A stretch of DNA of 64,000 bases from Ignavibacteria bacterium (GTDB lineage: Bacteria > Bacteroidota > Ignavibacteria > Ignavibacteriales > SURF-24), in the NCBI GenBank assembly GCA_025612245.1, contig JAAXKQ010000004.1, forward strand, positions 1 to 64,000. The letters run 5' to 3'. The notes below the pieces were generated by a model. The model worked only from the letters and a program-made list of their open reading frames with translations, was not told the DNA's origin and searched no databases. Below, piece after piece: positions 43,847 through 52,842 of the stretch. The position numbers were made by a program, and so were the translations under genes. Positions within the stretch are counted from its first letter, which is position 1. Every line of letters begins with the position of its first letter.

Positions 43847-45364
43847 ATGAAATCAAAAATACTTTCAATTCAGGAATTAGCTCAAGTACTTAAGGAGTTA
43901 AAAAAGACAAAGAAAATTGTTCACTGCCATGGCGTTTTCGATTTACTGCACATTGGGCACATAAAACATTTTGAGAAAGCAAAAAAATACGGCGACATAC
44001 TGGTTGTTTCCATTACTCCGGACAGGTATGTGAACAAGGGTCCCAGCAGGCCGGCATTCAATGAAAAACTCAGGAGCGAGGCAATTGCGGCCCTGGAAGC
44101 AGTTGACTATGTCTGCATAAATGAATGGCCTACAGGAGTTGAAATAATAGGGCTTCTTAGGCCCGACTTTTACGTAAAAGGGGCGGATTATATAAGGAAA
44201 GAAAACGACCTGACGGGGAAAATTACCGAAGAGGAAGAAGCGGTAAATTCCGTGGGCGGGAAGCTCGTCTTTACGGAAACGGTTTCTTTCAGTTCCTCAA
44301 AACTGATCAATACCTATTTCTCCTCATATTCAGACGAAGCAAACGGCTTTATAGGCAAGCTGAAGCAGAAATATTCAATTTCAGGGATTTGCGGCTATTT
44401 TGAGGAAATTAAATCCGTTAAGGCGCTCGTAATAGGGGAAGCAATAATAGATGAATATGTATATTGTGAAGCCCTGGGCAAGTCGAGCAAGGAGCCGATA
44501 ATAGCGGTAAAGCAGGTCAGTAGTGAAAGGTTTGCCGGCGGAATACTTTCACTTGCCAATAACGTTTCGAACTTTGCGGATAATGCCGAACTAGTGACAT
44601 TTGCGGGCGACCAGGATAACATGGATGAATACATAAGAAAATCCTTAAACCCCGGGATACGCGCAAACATACTGAAAAAGAGCAATTCCCCAACCATAGT
44701 CAAGAAAAGATACCTTGAGAGCTACCTGCTTCAAAAGCTATTTGAAGTCTACGAAATAAATGAAAAAGAACTCTCAGAGGAGGATAACGACAGGTTTTAC
44801 AGCATTCTGGAAGAGAAGCTTGAGACTTCCGATATAGTAATTGTAGCTGACTATGGGCATGGGATGATAAACGACAGGATAGTAAGGCTCCTGAGTAAAA
44901 AGGCCAAATTTCTCTCCGTCAATACACAGTCAAATGCCGGCAACAGGGGCTTCAATACAATATCGAAGTATTACAGGGCCGATTTCCTCTGTCTTTCGTA
45001 TCCCGAACTTCTGCTCGAAACCCGCAACAGGATGACCAGTATACATGATATGATCACTTACGTGTCTGAAAAGCTAAACTGCGGCAGAATGATCATAACG
45101 CGGGGCTATTACGGCAGCATCTGTTACGACAAAGATTCCGGCTTTTATGAAGTCCCGTCATTTACAAATAAGGTCATAGACAGGGTGGGAGCAGGGGATG
45201 CCTTATTTTCCATTTCATCTTTGTGTGCTTATAAAAATATGCCAATGGAACTTACGGGTTTTATCGGTAATGTAGTGGGTGCCGAGGCGGTATTAACCCT
45301 GGGGCATCAGAAGAACATTGAGACGACACCTTTAATTAAACACATTGAGACCATACTCAAATGA
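43847..45364 (+). CDS. Heptose nucleotidyltransferase-kinase fusion (HldE-like, reversed domain order)
   Basis: This 505-residue bifunctional enzyme has an N-terminal cytidylyltransferase-like domain (about 1-150) with the motif VHCHGVFDLLHIGHIKH and PDFYVKGADY. After a short linker, a PfkB/ribokinase-type sugar kinase (about 185-500) follows, with GEAIIDEYVYCEALGKS and a late DRVGAGDALFSISSLC active-site motif. HldE of E. coli has the kinase first, so the order here is reversed. With the sugar isomerase directly after it (overlap ATGA), it would phosphorylate and nucleotide-activate a heptose-like sugar. It is first in the locus after the sigma-54-type promoter. Its real sugar is inferred. 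Confidence 0.85.
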   Translation: MKSKILSIQELAQVLKELKKTKKIVHCHGVFDLLHIGHIKHFEKAKKYGDILVVSITPDRYVNKGPSRPAFNEKLRSEAIAALEAVDYVCINEWPTGVEIIGLLRPDFYVKGADYIRKENDLTGKITEEEEAVNSVGGKLVFTETVSFSSSKLINTYFSSYSDEANGFIGKLKQKYSISGICGYFEEIKSVKALVIGEAIIDEYVYCEALGKSSKEPIIAVKQVSSERFAGGILSLANNVSNFADNAELVTFAGDQDNMDEYIRKSLNPGIRANILKKSNSPTIVKKRYLESYLLQKLFEVYEINEKELSEEDNDRFYSILEEKLETSDIVIVADYGHGMINDRIVRLLSKKAKFLSVNTQSNAGNRGFNTISKYYRADFLCLSYPELLLETRNRMTSIHDMITYVSEKLNCGRMIITRGYYGSICYDKDSGFYEVPSFTNKVIDRVGAGDALFSISSLCAYKNMPMELTGFIGNVVGAEAVLTLGHQKNIETTPLIKHIETILK

Positions 45365-45987
45365 GAGAAAATAAATTCATAGATCATATAACCGAGCTGG
45401 CTGTTTCACTGGCCAACTGTTCGGTAACTGAAACGGGTCTGACCACAATCAATATTGAAGAGGGAATAAACAGGACCGTAAACATGCTTCTTGAGGCCAA
45501 AAGGCAGAACAGAAAAGTTCTTTCTTTCGGCAACGGGGGCAGCAATGCCATAGTTAACCATTTGCAGACGGATCTATCCAACACGTGCAAAATAAGGGCA
45601 GTGAACATGTCGAATGCCTCCATACTGACGGCGCTTTCAAACGATAATGGATATGAGTCTGTTTATGAACAACAGACCGAATTATGGGCTGAGCCCGGGG
45701 ACGTAATTGTTGCCATATCGAGCTCCGGCAGATCCGGTAATATACTTTCGGGAGTAAAGAAAGCGGTGCAGATGGGCTGCAAGGTTGTTACTCTTTCCGG
45801 CTTTGCGCCGGACAACCCTTTAAGAGCCATGGGTGATATAAACTATCACGTTAGTTCCTTTTCCTATGGGTTTGTAGAGGCAGCGCATTCGGTTCTGGTT
45901 CATTACATCACCGACTGTGCAGGCTCCCTGGCAAGGGAAGGAATGGCGGGCGAAACAATAACTGCAAAAAGGCTGGTCAATGGATAA
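45361..45987 (+). CDS. GmhA-like SIS sugar-phosphate isomerase, locus copy
   Basis: This 208-residue SIS-domain protein has FGNGGSNAIVNHLQTDLSN (GmhA has CGNGGSAAD at this place), AISSSGRSGNILSG and VEAAHSVLVHYITD, matching the ligand-binding sites. It differs clearly from the GmhA at 37674. The start overlaps the preceding stop (ATGA), showing translational coupling with the HldE-like fusion. It probably makes the sugar phosphate that the fusion then activates for this locus. An altered specificity is possible because Ala-Ala-Asp is replaced by Asn-Ala-Ile. Confidence 0.82.
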   Translation: MRENKFIDHITELAVSLANCSVTETGLTTINIEEGINRTVNMLLEAKRQNRKVLSFGNGGSNAIVNHLQTDLSNTCKIRAVNMSNASILTALSNDNGYESVYEQQTELWAEPGDVIVAISSSGRSGNILSGVKKAVQMGCKVVTLSGFAPDNPLRAMGDINYHVSSFSYGFVEAAHSVLVHYITDCAGSLAREGMAGETITAKRLVNG

Positions 45988-47275
45988 AAGGACGTGTCTT
46001 CTTTTCCCCAAGTTTAACGAGGGATTTATAATGCGCAAGGTGCCTCTTGGGCTTGCATATTTAGCTGCATCGCTTAAAGAGGCCGGAATTTATGTGGAGG
46101 CATACAACCTTAACGTTGATGATTTTGACGGAATTGACTTCAAAAAATTTGACTTTGTAGGGCTGACCTGCCTTACCCCTTTTGTTGATGAGGTAAGGAT
46201 GCTGTGCGAAAAGATAAAGAAGCAAAACCCCGGCTTAAAGATAGTTGTAGGTGGTGCTCATCCAACGTACAAGACAATTGAAATCTTTGATGAGCTTCCC
46301 TTAATAGACTATGCTGTTAAAGGTGAAGGGGAAATATCTTTTGTGCAGCTGGTACTATCCAATGAAAGCCGGCCTTCCATTCCCGGTGTTTACTTCAGGC
46401 AGACGGATGGCAAGGTTGCAGGAATGCCGAATGAGCTGATAGACATAAGCAGACTGCCCTACCCCGATCAGCGGATCTTTGACCATGGGCGCCTGGAGGA
46501 GCGCAATCCTTTCAGGGCTATTATGGCCTCGAGGGGATGCCCCTTTAAGTGCTTTAACTGTCAGCCAATTTTAAGCATTGTTCAGCCCACAAGGCTAAGG
46601 GCATGTGAAGACGTATTTGGTGAGATAAGGTTTCTGCAGCAAACATACGGGCAGGAATATTTTGGCTTCGTGGATTCCGAATTCCCGCTCAAAAAGTCGT
46701 GGCTCATAAAGCTCTACGAGCTCATTAAGAAGAATGACATCCGTTTCAGCTTTCATTGTAACGCCAGGTCGGACCTGCTGGATCTGGACATACTGAAAAT
46801 TTTCCGTGAACTCAATATTTCGCGTCTTGCAATCGGCGTTGAATCCGGTGTGCAAAGAGTGATCGATAAGGTACTGCATAAGAATATAGACCTGGAGCGA
46901 ACATTTGAAGTCTTTGAGCTGGCAAGAAGAACAGGCATTAAAACGCACGCGCATTTTATGATAGGCGTTCCGGGTGAGACGCTGAGCGATATGGAGCAGA
47001 CGCTGGACTATGCAATGAAGGTTCCGGCAGAGAGCATTGAGTTCAACATGCTGACGCCGTGGCCGGGGACTGCTTTCTTTGATCTGTGCACCGGTAAGGG
47101 CTTCCTGGTGGAGCAAAATACGGCCAAATTTAATGAAAAAAGGAAATGCTACGTGTCTACAGACAAATTTACAAATTCTGAGGTGGAAGGGTTTTACATG
47201 AAAATCAGGACCACGCTCACATCCAGGGGCTGGACAAATTCCGAAGACGGTTCAGTTTATTTCAGGAAGCAGTGA
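45980..47275 (+). CDS. B12-binding radical SAM protein
   Basis: This 431-residue enzyme has an N-terminal cobalamin-binding domain (about 1-140, PLGLAYLAASLKEAGIYVEA and KIVVGGAHPTYKTIE) and a radical SAM barrel with the cluster motif SRGCPFKCFNC (CxxxCxxC, about 180-187). Also typical are RLAIGVESGVQRVIDKVL and HFMIGVPGETLSDMEQTLDY. Such enzymes methylate or rearrange unreactive carbons. The gene overlaps the SIS gene by eight bases and is four bases from the next, so it belongs to the operon. It may add a methyl group to a sugar; this is inference. Confidence 0.88.
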   Translation: MDKRTCLLFPKFNEGFIMRKVPLGLAYLAASLKEAGIYVEAYNLNVDDFDGIDFKKFDFVGLTCLTPFVDEVRMLCEKIKKQNPGLKIVVGGAHPTYKTIEIFDELPLIDYAVKGEGEISFVQLVLSNESRPSIPGVYFRQTDGKVAGMPNELIDISRLPYPDQRIFDHGRLEERNPFRAIMASRGCPFKCFNCQPILSIVQPTRLRACEDVFGEIRFLQQTYGQEYFGFVDSEFPLKKSWLIKLYELIKKNDIRFSFHCNARSDLLDLDILKIFRELNISRLAIGVESGVQRVIDKVLHKNIDLERTFEVFELARRTGIKTHAHFMIGVPGETLSDMEQTLDYAMKVPAESIEFNMLTPWPGTAFFDLCTGKGFLVEQNTAKFNEKRKCYVSTDKFTNSEVEGFYMKIRTTLTSRGWTNSEDGSVYFRKQ

Positions 47276-47279
47276 GTAT

Positions 47280-48473
47280 ATGGAAGATAAGATAAAAGTA
47301 TCATTCATACTTCCGAGCTTTAACAGGGAGGTAATTCTTCGTCAGGTGCTCTCCCGTCTTTCCGGGCATGTCTACAATTTCAATTATGAAATTATTGTAG
47401 TAGATAATAATTCCTCGGATAATTCAGTTGCAATGGTAAAGGAGCTGTTCCCGCGGGTCAGGGTCTTGGAGATGAAGAGTAACCTGGGTGCAAAGTCAAG
47501 AAACGTTGCGCTGGAAGTTGCCTCGGGAGAGTACATAATGATGCTGGATGATGATTCATATCCAATAGATGATTCTGTTGAAAAGGCAATTGCAGTTCTT
47601 GAAAACGATGCAGAAGGGAAGGTTGGCTGCATTGCCTTTAACATTCAGCGTGTTGACGGAAGCTTTGAGACCTCCGGAATTTATATGAATTTTACCGGAT
47701 GTGGTGCAATGTTTCCTAAAAGCATATTTGAACTGATCGGAAATTATCCCGAGGATTACCTTTACTATGCCGAGGAATATGACCTGTCGTCGAGAATAAT
47801 GGCCGGGGGTTTTAGAATACTGAATTTTAAGGAACTCCAGGTGCTGCACCTTAAGACGCCGGTAAACAGGAATTTCAACTCAATTATGTGCCAGCTTGTC
47901 AGGAACAACCTTCTTCTCTGGAGCAAATACCTGCCCGCGGAATATTCCGCGCTCCAGATAAAAACCGAATTGTGGAGGTATTTTCACATAGCAAGGAAAG
48001 AAGACGCGCTTGAAGGCTATGAAAGGGGGAAGGACCTCGGGATGATAGAGGTCGGGAAGTATAAGGCCGACAGGTCTTTTGAAATCCTCCCTGTAAAAGC
48101 CGACATATTGATGGATAAAGAGAATATAAGAAATATCGTGTCACGCATTGCAATAAATTCACAAAAGGGGATTATCATTTTCTCGGTAGGTAAACTGCTC
48201 CATGTAGTTCTAGATGAAGCAGAAAAGGCGGGAGTGAAGGTTCTGGGGATAATTGATGATAATAAATTCATGCAGTCGGACACCTGGGATGGGATAACCA
48301 TATATTCCAGGCAGAGGCTTTTAAGAAAAGACTATGATGCCGTACTTATCGGGAGCTCTTCGCTTGCGCTAAACGACAGGTATGAAGAAGAGCTGAAAGA
48401 GGCCTGCTGTCCGATTCCTGTATACAGGCTCTGCGGGTATGATAATTTGAACACATATTTGCGAAGGGATTAA
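47280..48473 (+). CDS. GT2 glycosyltransferase with extra C-terminal Rossmann-like domain
   Basis: This 397-residue protein has a family 2 GT-A domain (about 1-230). The start VSFILPSFNREVILRQVLSR, the EIIVVDNNSSDNSV loop, the DDD metal site MMLDDDSYPID and a later YYAEEYDLSSRI acceptor-side motif are all typical. The last 115 residues (GIIIFSVGKLLHVVLDEAEK, then VLGIIDDNKFM and YDAVLIGSSSLALNDR) form a nucleotide- or sugar-binding Rossmann-like domain, as in some glycan-editing proteins. It is part of the tightly packed operon and probably transfers one sugar of the locus glycan. Confidence 0.85.
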   Translation: MEDKIKVSFILPSFNREVILRQVLSRLSGHVYNFNYEIIVVDNNSSDNSVAMVKELFPRVRVLEMKSNLGAKSRNVALEVASGEYIMMLDDDSYPIDDSVEKAIAVLENDAEGKVGCIAFNIQRVDGSFETSGIYMNFTGCGAMFPKSIFELIGNYPEDYLYYAEEYDLSSRIMAGGFRILNFKELQVLHLKTPVNRNFNSIMCQLVRNNLLLWSKYLPAEYSALQIKTELWRYFHIARKEDALEGYERGKDLGMIEVGKYKADRSFEILPVKADILMDKENIRNIVSRIAINSQKGIIIFSVGKLLHVVLDEAEKAGVKVLGIIDDNKFMQSDTWDGITIYSRQRLLRKDYDAVLIGSSSLALNDRYEEELKEACCPIPVYRLCGYDNLNTYLRRD

Positions 48474-48474
48474 A

Positions 48475-49614
48475 ATGGAAATTACAAAAAGGGTAAGGAT
48501 ATCCACCGGCTTAAAGTGTAACCTTAACTGTGCGTTTTGTTATTATAATGAGGAATTAAATACTCAGACCTACTCGAAAGACGAAATAAAGAAAATGCTG
48601 GACATTGCCTTCAGGTACAATATACGGGATATCGACTTTTCGGGCGGTGAGCCGACTTTAAGAAAGGACCTGCCGGAGCTGATCTCTTATGCAAAAGAAA
48701 AAGGATTCAGGAGAATATGCATTATCACCAACGGCACCAGGACCTCAAAAAGTGACTACCTGAAGTCTTTAATGGAGGCGGGCTTAAATGAAATACTGAT
48801 TTCACTGCACGGGCATAAGGCCGAGGTGCACGATGAATTGGTAGAGGCAAAAGGCTCATTTAATAAAATGCTTTCCACGCTGGAAAACTGCGTGCAATCG
48901 GGCATCAGGTTAAGGACAAATACGGTAGTCAACAAGAAGAATTATGAGAATCTGGAAGACGTTGCGAGGATCATCAAAGATTTTAAGCCCATAGCGAGCA
49001 ATTTTATATGCTTCAACGACTGGATAAACGCAGCGCCCCTTACGAAGCAGATTGCAATCAGGTATTCAGAGGCTGCTGAATATATCAAGAAAGCAATTGA
49101 TGTTTTAAGTCCGGTTGTATCCAAGGTAAGCGCAAGATACATACCTTTCTGTTTTATGGAAGGATACGAAAGGCACGTATGTCATATATCGCAGAACTTA
49201 TTTGACAACGATGAATGGATAGATTCCGTAAAGAGACTGGTGACCGACAGGGATGCTGAAAAGAATATGAGTTACTATGAGTACCTTAACCGTCTGTGGA
49301 ATGAGAGCCGTGAGGATCTGAAAAAGCACCTCACGGAAAAAGAATACGATTGTGTTCTCTCCAGAGGCGAGGGCCCTTTTAGCAACCTTGAGCCCGGGTT
49401 AGCAGTTCAGGCGCACATAATTGAAAATTACGCAAAGAGAAAAGAATACCATAAGAGCGCGCGGTGTCTTCAGTGCAGCTTTAATGAAATTTGTGACGGC
49501 ATTCACGACACCTACTACAAGAACTTTTCCGACGGGGAACTGGAGCCGGTTATAAATAAGACGGCCTGTGACCCGATGGAATATAGAATTGAATACAGCA
49601 AGCAATGGAAATAA
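48475..49614 (+). CDS. Radical SAM protein with Cys-rich C terminus
   Basis: This 379-residue radical SAM enzyme has the cluster motif LKCNLNCAFCYYNEE (CxxxCxxC, about 15-22), the SAM-binding IDFSGGEPTLRKDLP (about 58-72) and a strand typical of the barrel (LNEILISLHGHKAEVHD). A C-terminal Cys cluster (ARCLQCSFNEICDGIHDTYY) may bind an auxiliary iron-sulfur cluster, as in SPASM proteins. It starts one base after the GT2 gene and overlaps the next by ten. The target could be a sugar or a peptide; it is not readable. Confidence 0.86.
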   Translation: MEITKRVRISTGLKCNLNCAFCYYNEELNTQTYSKDEIKKMLDIAFRYNIRDIDFSGGEPTLRKDLPELISYAKEKGFRRICIITNGTRTSKSDYLKSLMEAGLNEILISLHGHKAEVHDELVEAKGSFNKMLSTLENCVQSGIRLRTNTVVNKKNYENLEDVARIIKDFKPIASNFICFNDWINAAPLTKQIAIRYSEAAEYIKKAIDVLSPVVSKVSARYIPFCFMEGYERHVCHISQNLFDNDEWIDSVKRLVTDRDAEKNMSYYEYLNRLWNESREDLKKHLTEKEYDCVLSRGEGPFSNLEPGLAVQAHIIENYAKRKEYHKSARCLQCSFNEICDGIHDTYYKNFSDGELEPVINKTACDPMEYRIEYSKQWK

Positions 49615-50921
49615 GGTTTAACGGGATAGAAGTGTGTCAGCGCATGGATGAAATAAGTAAGGTGATTTTTGTTTGTGACTTTGGGATGAGGACCTCACAA
49701 AGGGTGAGTAAACTCGCTTTAATGCTGCGGAGCCGGAATATTGATGTCATACTTATACACCATGACCAGTTCCCGCCGGAAGATCCCGGTTTATTTACTG
49801 AGATTCACGAATACTGCTACCTGGACCAGGTGCTCGGAATAATAAAAGACCTTTATCCGGGGAACCTGTTTCATGTATTTTCATCCTGGCACCTTTACGT
49901 TGCATACGAATTGATAAAGGATAAACCGGGCAGGATAATATTTGATAATTATGACTGTCTTAAGGGATTTATAAACGATGAATTCCTAGACCGGGAATAT
50001 CCCCATGTGCTGGAGGCTGAGAGATTTTGCCTTGAAAATGCGGATGCCTTATGCTGCCGTAACATGGAGACACAATATCTCAAGAGGCAATTTAACTACA
50101 AGTTCAGGTTTAAGCGCCTATATATGCCCGACGGATGCAGCAGCAGCAAAACAAGAAACGAAAGCAGCAGAGCACATCATAAAGGCGGATATGTGTTTGC
50201 AGGCGGAATGCTGTCGGGGAAGATGGACTTTTTTGACAACTGGCACTGCCAGGTGGGGCTTCACCTTTCAAAAGCTAAGCTTCATTACCACATATATCCA
50301 TCGAATTCAATTTCCGAGGAGTACAAAGGAAGGCTGGCTGATTTTATAAACAGGTATTCCGAGGCGGCATACTTTCATATTCACGAGCCTTTGCCGTATT
50401 CCGATTTGATGGATGAACTGACTGAATATAAATACGGCATGTATTTTGTAAAAGTGGATAAAGTGGTTGAAACGCCCGTAAGGCAGTTCTATGGCTGGGG
50501 AAATAAACTCTATGATTACCTTGAAGCGGGACTACTGACTATATCAGATTCGCCTCAGGGTGCATTTATGTCATGGATAATAAGACGATATAAAATGGGC
50601 AGGATTGTAAACGGGGCAAATGATATTTCCTTTGATGCTGCAGAGGAGAACAACGTGGAGATACCCCGGATATTTACGCCTGAGTTCAACGGCCCAAGGC
50701 TGGTTGATTTTTACAGGGAGGTAATGGAGCATGACTATGAGATGGACGAGATATATGACGCAATGCTGGGGGCTGACAGGAGATTTGCCAGAAGCATATC
50801 CATTATAAAGAAAATATTTGAAACCGAAAGAAATAACCCGGAAGCCATGAAAGCCCTCAGGCTGGTTCTCAATGAAATTAAGAGGCCCGACCTGGCTGAA
50901 AAGCTGCAAAAAAGGGTATAA
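49605..50921 (+). CDS. Putative GT-B glycosyltransferase-like protein
   Basis: This 438-residue protein looks GT-B-like. The N-terminal half has VIFVCDFGMRTSQRVSKLAL and NLFHVFSSWHLYVAYELI. The second half has PYSDLMDELTEYKYGMYFVK and NKLYDYLEAGLLTISDSPQG, resembling the nucleotide-sugar pocket of GT4 members (a Glu-x7-Glu variant is not clear). It begins ten bases inside the previous gene; an internal ATG at 49644 is an alternative. No signal or membrane segment is seen. It is the last of the tightly overlapped genes. Confidence 0.68.
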   Translation: MEIRFNGIEVCQRMDEISKVIFVCDFGMRTSQRVSKLALMLRSRNIDVILIHHDQFPPEDPGLFTEIHEYCYLDQVLGIIKDLYPGNLFHVFSSWHLYVAYELIKDKPGRIIFDNYDCLKGFINDEFLDREYPHVLEAERFCLENADALCCRNMETQYLKRQFNYKFRFKRLYMPDGCSSSKTRNESSRAHHKGGYVFAGGMLSGKMDFFDNWHCQVGLHLSKAKLHYHIYPSNSISEEYKGRLADFINRYSEAAYFHIHEPLPYSDLMDELTEYKYGMYFVKVDKVVETPVRQFYGWGNKLYDYLEAGLLTISDSPQGAFMSWIIRRYKMGRIVNGANDISFDAAEENNVEIPRIFTPEFNGPRLVDFYREVMEHDYEMDEIYDAMLGADRRFARSISIIKKIFETERNNPEAMKALRLVLNEIKRPDLAEKLQKRV

Positions 50922-51068
50922 CATCTGCCGGCAGAAGGAATATTGCCGTCAGAGGGCTACGGCCTGTAATAATAAAAAAATCAGGAAAACATTTTTTATC
51001 CATAAATTCTGGATCTCTTAAGTACCAATAAAATTAAATGCTTATTATCAGAATCCATTTGAGGAATT

Positions 51069-52763
51069 ATGTGCGGAATTGCAGGCCTACTGAATTATAG
51101 AAATACTGTCGACCTTAAAGAGCTGGATCTGTTTACAGACTCACTGGCCCACCGCGGTCCTGACGGAAGAGGTACCTTCACTGACAGGAATTTAGGTCTT
51201 GGACATAGAAGGCTTTCCATTCTGGATATCTCTGAGAAAGGCAAGTGCCCCATGCCATACGGAGGAGAAGACGGGAGGAGATACTGGATTACTTATAACG
51301 GAGAGGTTTATAACTTCCTGGAATTAAAGAAAGAGCTCTCAGCGCTCGGATACAGGTTTCAGTCTGAAACGGATACTGAAGTTATTCTGGCATCTTACAT
51401 CGAATGGGGGAGCAACTGTCTCTACAAATTCAACGGGATGTGGGCCTTTGCAATATGGGATTGCATAGAAAGGAAGTTATTCCTTTCGCGCGACCGCTTT
51501 GGGGTAAAGCCATTATACTTTTATTTTGACGGGGAACGCTTTGCCTTTGCCTCTGAAATCAAATCCTTCCCGGTCCTGGCCGGTTTCCAGCCCGCAATGA
51601 ATGAGAGCCTGATTCCAAAGATTATTAGCAACTCCTATTCATATGAAGGGACCAACACAGAGACCATAATGAAAGGAGTCTACCGTTTACCCGGAGGGCA
51701 TAACCTTACGGTAAAAGAGGACGGGAGCTATAATGTCAGCAAATGGTGGGATACAAAGGAACACCTGGTAAGCGTTCCTTCTGGGTATTCCGGGCAGGTG
51801 GAAGGCTTTAAGGAACTGTTTATGGATTCTGTCAGGCTCCGTACCAGAAGCGACGTGCCGATAGGCACCTGCCTGAGCGGAGGAATTGACTCGAGCGCTG
51901 TTGCCTCATCGCTGGCATGGAACTATAAAAACAACGTGAACGGGATGGACAGGGCGACTTCACAGTGGCAGAACGTATTTATTGCCGAGTTCCCGGGTTC
52001 TGCAATAGATGAAAAAAAGTATGCCGATATTGTGGTTAATTCAATCGGGAGTCCGGCTTACTATTCCACTTTTAATGACAGCTATCTTGACAACATCGTA
52101 GACACGGTGTGGGCAACCGAAGACGTCTATGGCGGGCTTGCCCTTCCCGTTTGGTTTATTTATAAAAGCCTGAGAAAAAAGAATATAGTGGTTTCTCTTG
52201 ACGGGCATGGCGCCGATGAACTCCTCGGCGGATACACCTGGTATTTGGACACACCGGCCAATCAGCTGAACGACAAGCTCTACGAAGATTTTCATTATAC
52301 ACTGCTTCCGGCGATACTGAGAAATTTTGACCGCAATTCAATGGCACATGGAGTGGAAGTACGCATGCCATTTATGGATCACAGGCTCGTAAGCTATGCT
52401 TTCTCGCTGCCAGCGGAGGCAAAAGTAGGTGGCGGATTTACCAAGAGAATTGTCCGGGACTCCATGAAGGGAATTGTTTCGGAGAAAATCCTTAACAGGC
52501 GATCAAAGATCGGGTTTAATTCACCGATGATTGAACTCTTTAACGGCAGGATGCAAAAGCTTATTGACGTTGTGCTAAATCATCCACTGTGGCTTGAAAG
52601 CCCGTACTGGAACGGACGGAAGCTAAAGGCACACGTAATGGAGAAGACACGCAGCAGGGCCTGGAGCATGAAGGACTGGGGGGAGACTCTGCAGATCTGG
52701 ACTTTTATGAACGTGGTCATCTGGCATATGCTGTTCGTGGAAAGGAAGACGGATCTGAATTAG
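51069..52763 (+). CDS. asnB: Asparagine synthetase (glutamine-hydrolysing) type amidotransferase
   Basis: This is a 564-residue enzyme. The N-terminal Ntn glutaminase (about 1-200) has nucleophile Cys2 in MCGIAGLLNY, LAHRGPDGRG and DGEVYN-type loop YNGEVYNFLELKK. The C-terminal ATP-pyrophosphatase domain carries the PP-loop CLSGGIDSSAVASS (about 266-279) and LDGHGADELLGGYTW. It forms asparagine, or, in glycan loci, an amide on a sugar or peptide. It has its own 147-bp upstream gap and lies between glycosyltransferase genes, so an amidating role in glycan assembly is possible. Of the two, housekeeping synthesis cannot be excluded. Confidence 0.85.
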   Translation: MCGIAGLLNYRNTVDLKELDLFTDSLAHRGPDGRGTFTDRNLGLGHRRLSILDISEKGKCPMPYGGEDGRRYWITYNGEVYNFLELKKELSALGYRFQSETDTEVILASYIEWGSNCLYKFNGMWAFAIWDCIERKLFLSRDRFGVKPLYFYFDGERFAFASEIKSFPVLAGFQPAMNESLIPKIISNSYSYEGTNTETIMKGVYRLPGGHNLTVKEDGSYNVSKWWDTKEHLVSVPSGYSGQVEGFKELFMDSVRLRTRSDVPIGTCLSGGIDSSAVASSLAWNYKNNVNGMDRATSQWQNVFIAEFPGSAIDEKKYADIVVNSIGSPAYYSTFNDSYLDNIVDTVWATEDVYGGLALPVWFIYKSLRKKNIVVSLDGHGADELLGGYTWYLDTPANQLNDKLYEDFHYTLLPAILRNFDRNSMAHGVEVRMPFMDHRLVSYAFSLPAEAKVGGGFTKRIVRDSMKGIVSEKILNRRSKIGFNSPMIELFNGRMQKLIDVVLNHPLWLESPYWNGRKLKAHVMEKTRSRAWSMKDWGETLQIWTFMNVVIWHMLFVERKTDLN

Positions 52764-52842
52764 GCAGTAGCCAGTAAAAGGCCGGCAAATGAAACCTTAA
52801 TTTGCTCAAAAATCAAAATGTTTATTCCAAGAGGTGTTAATA

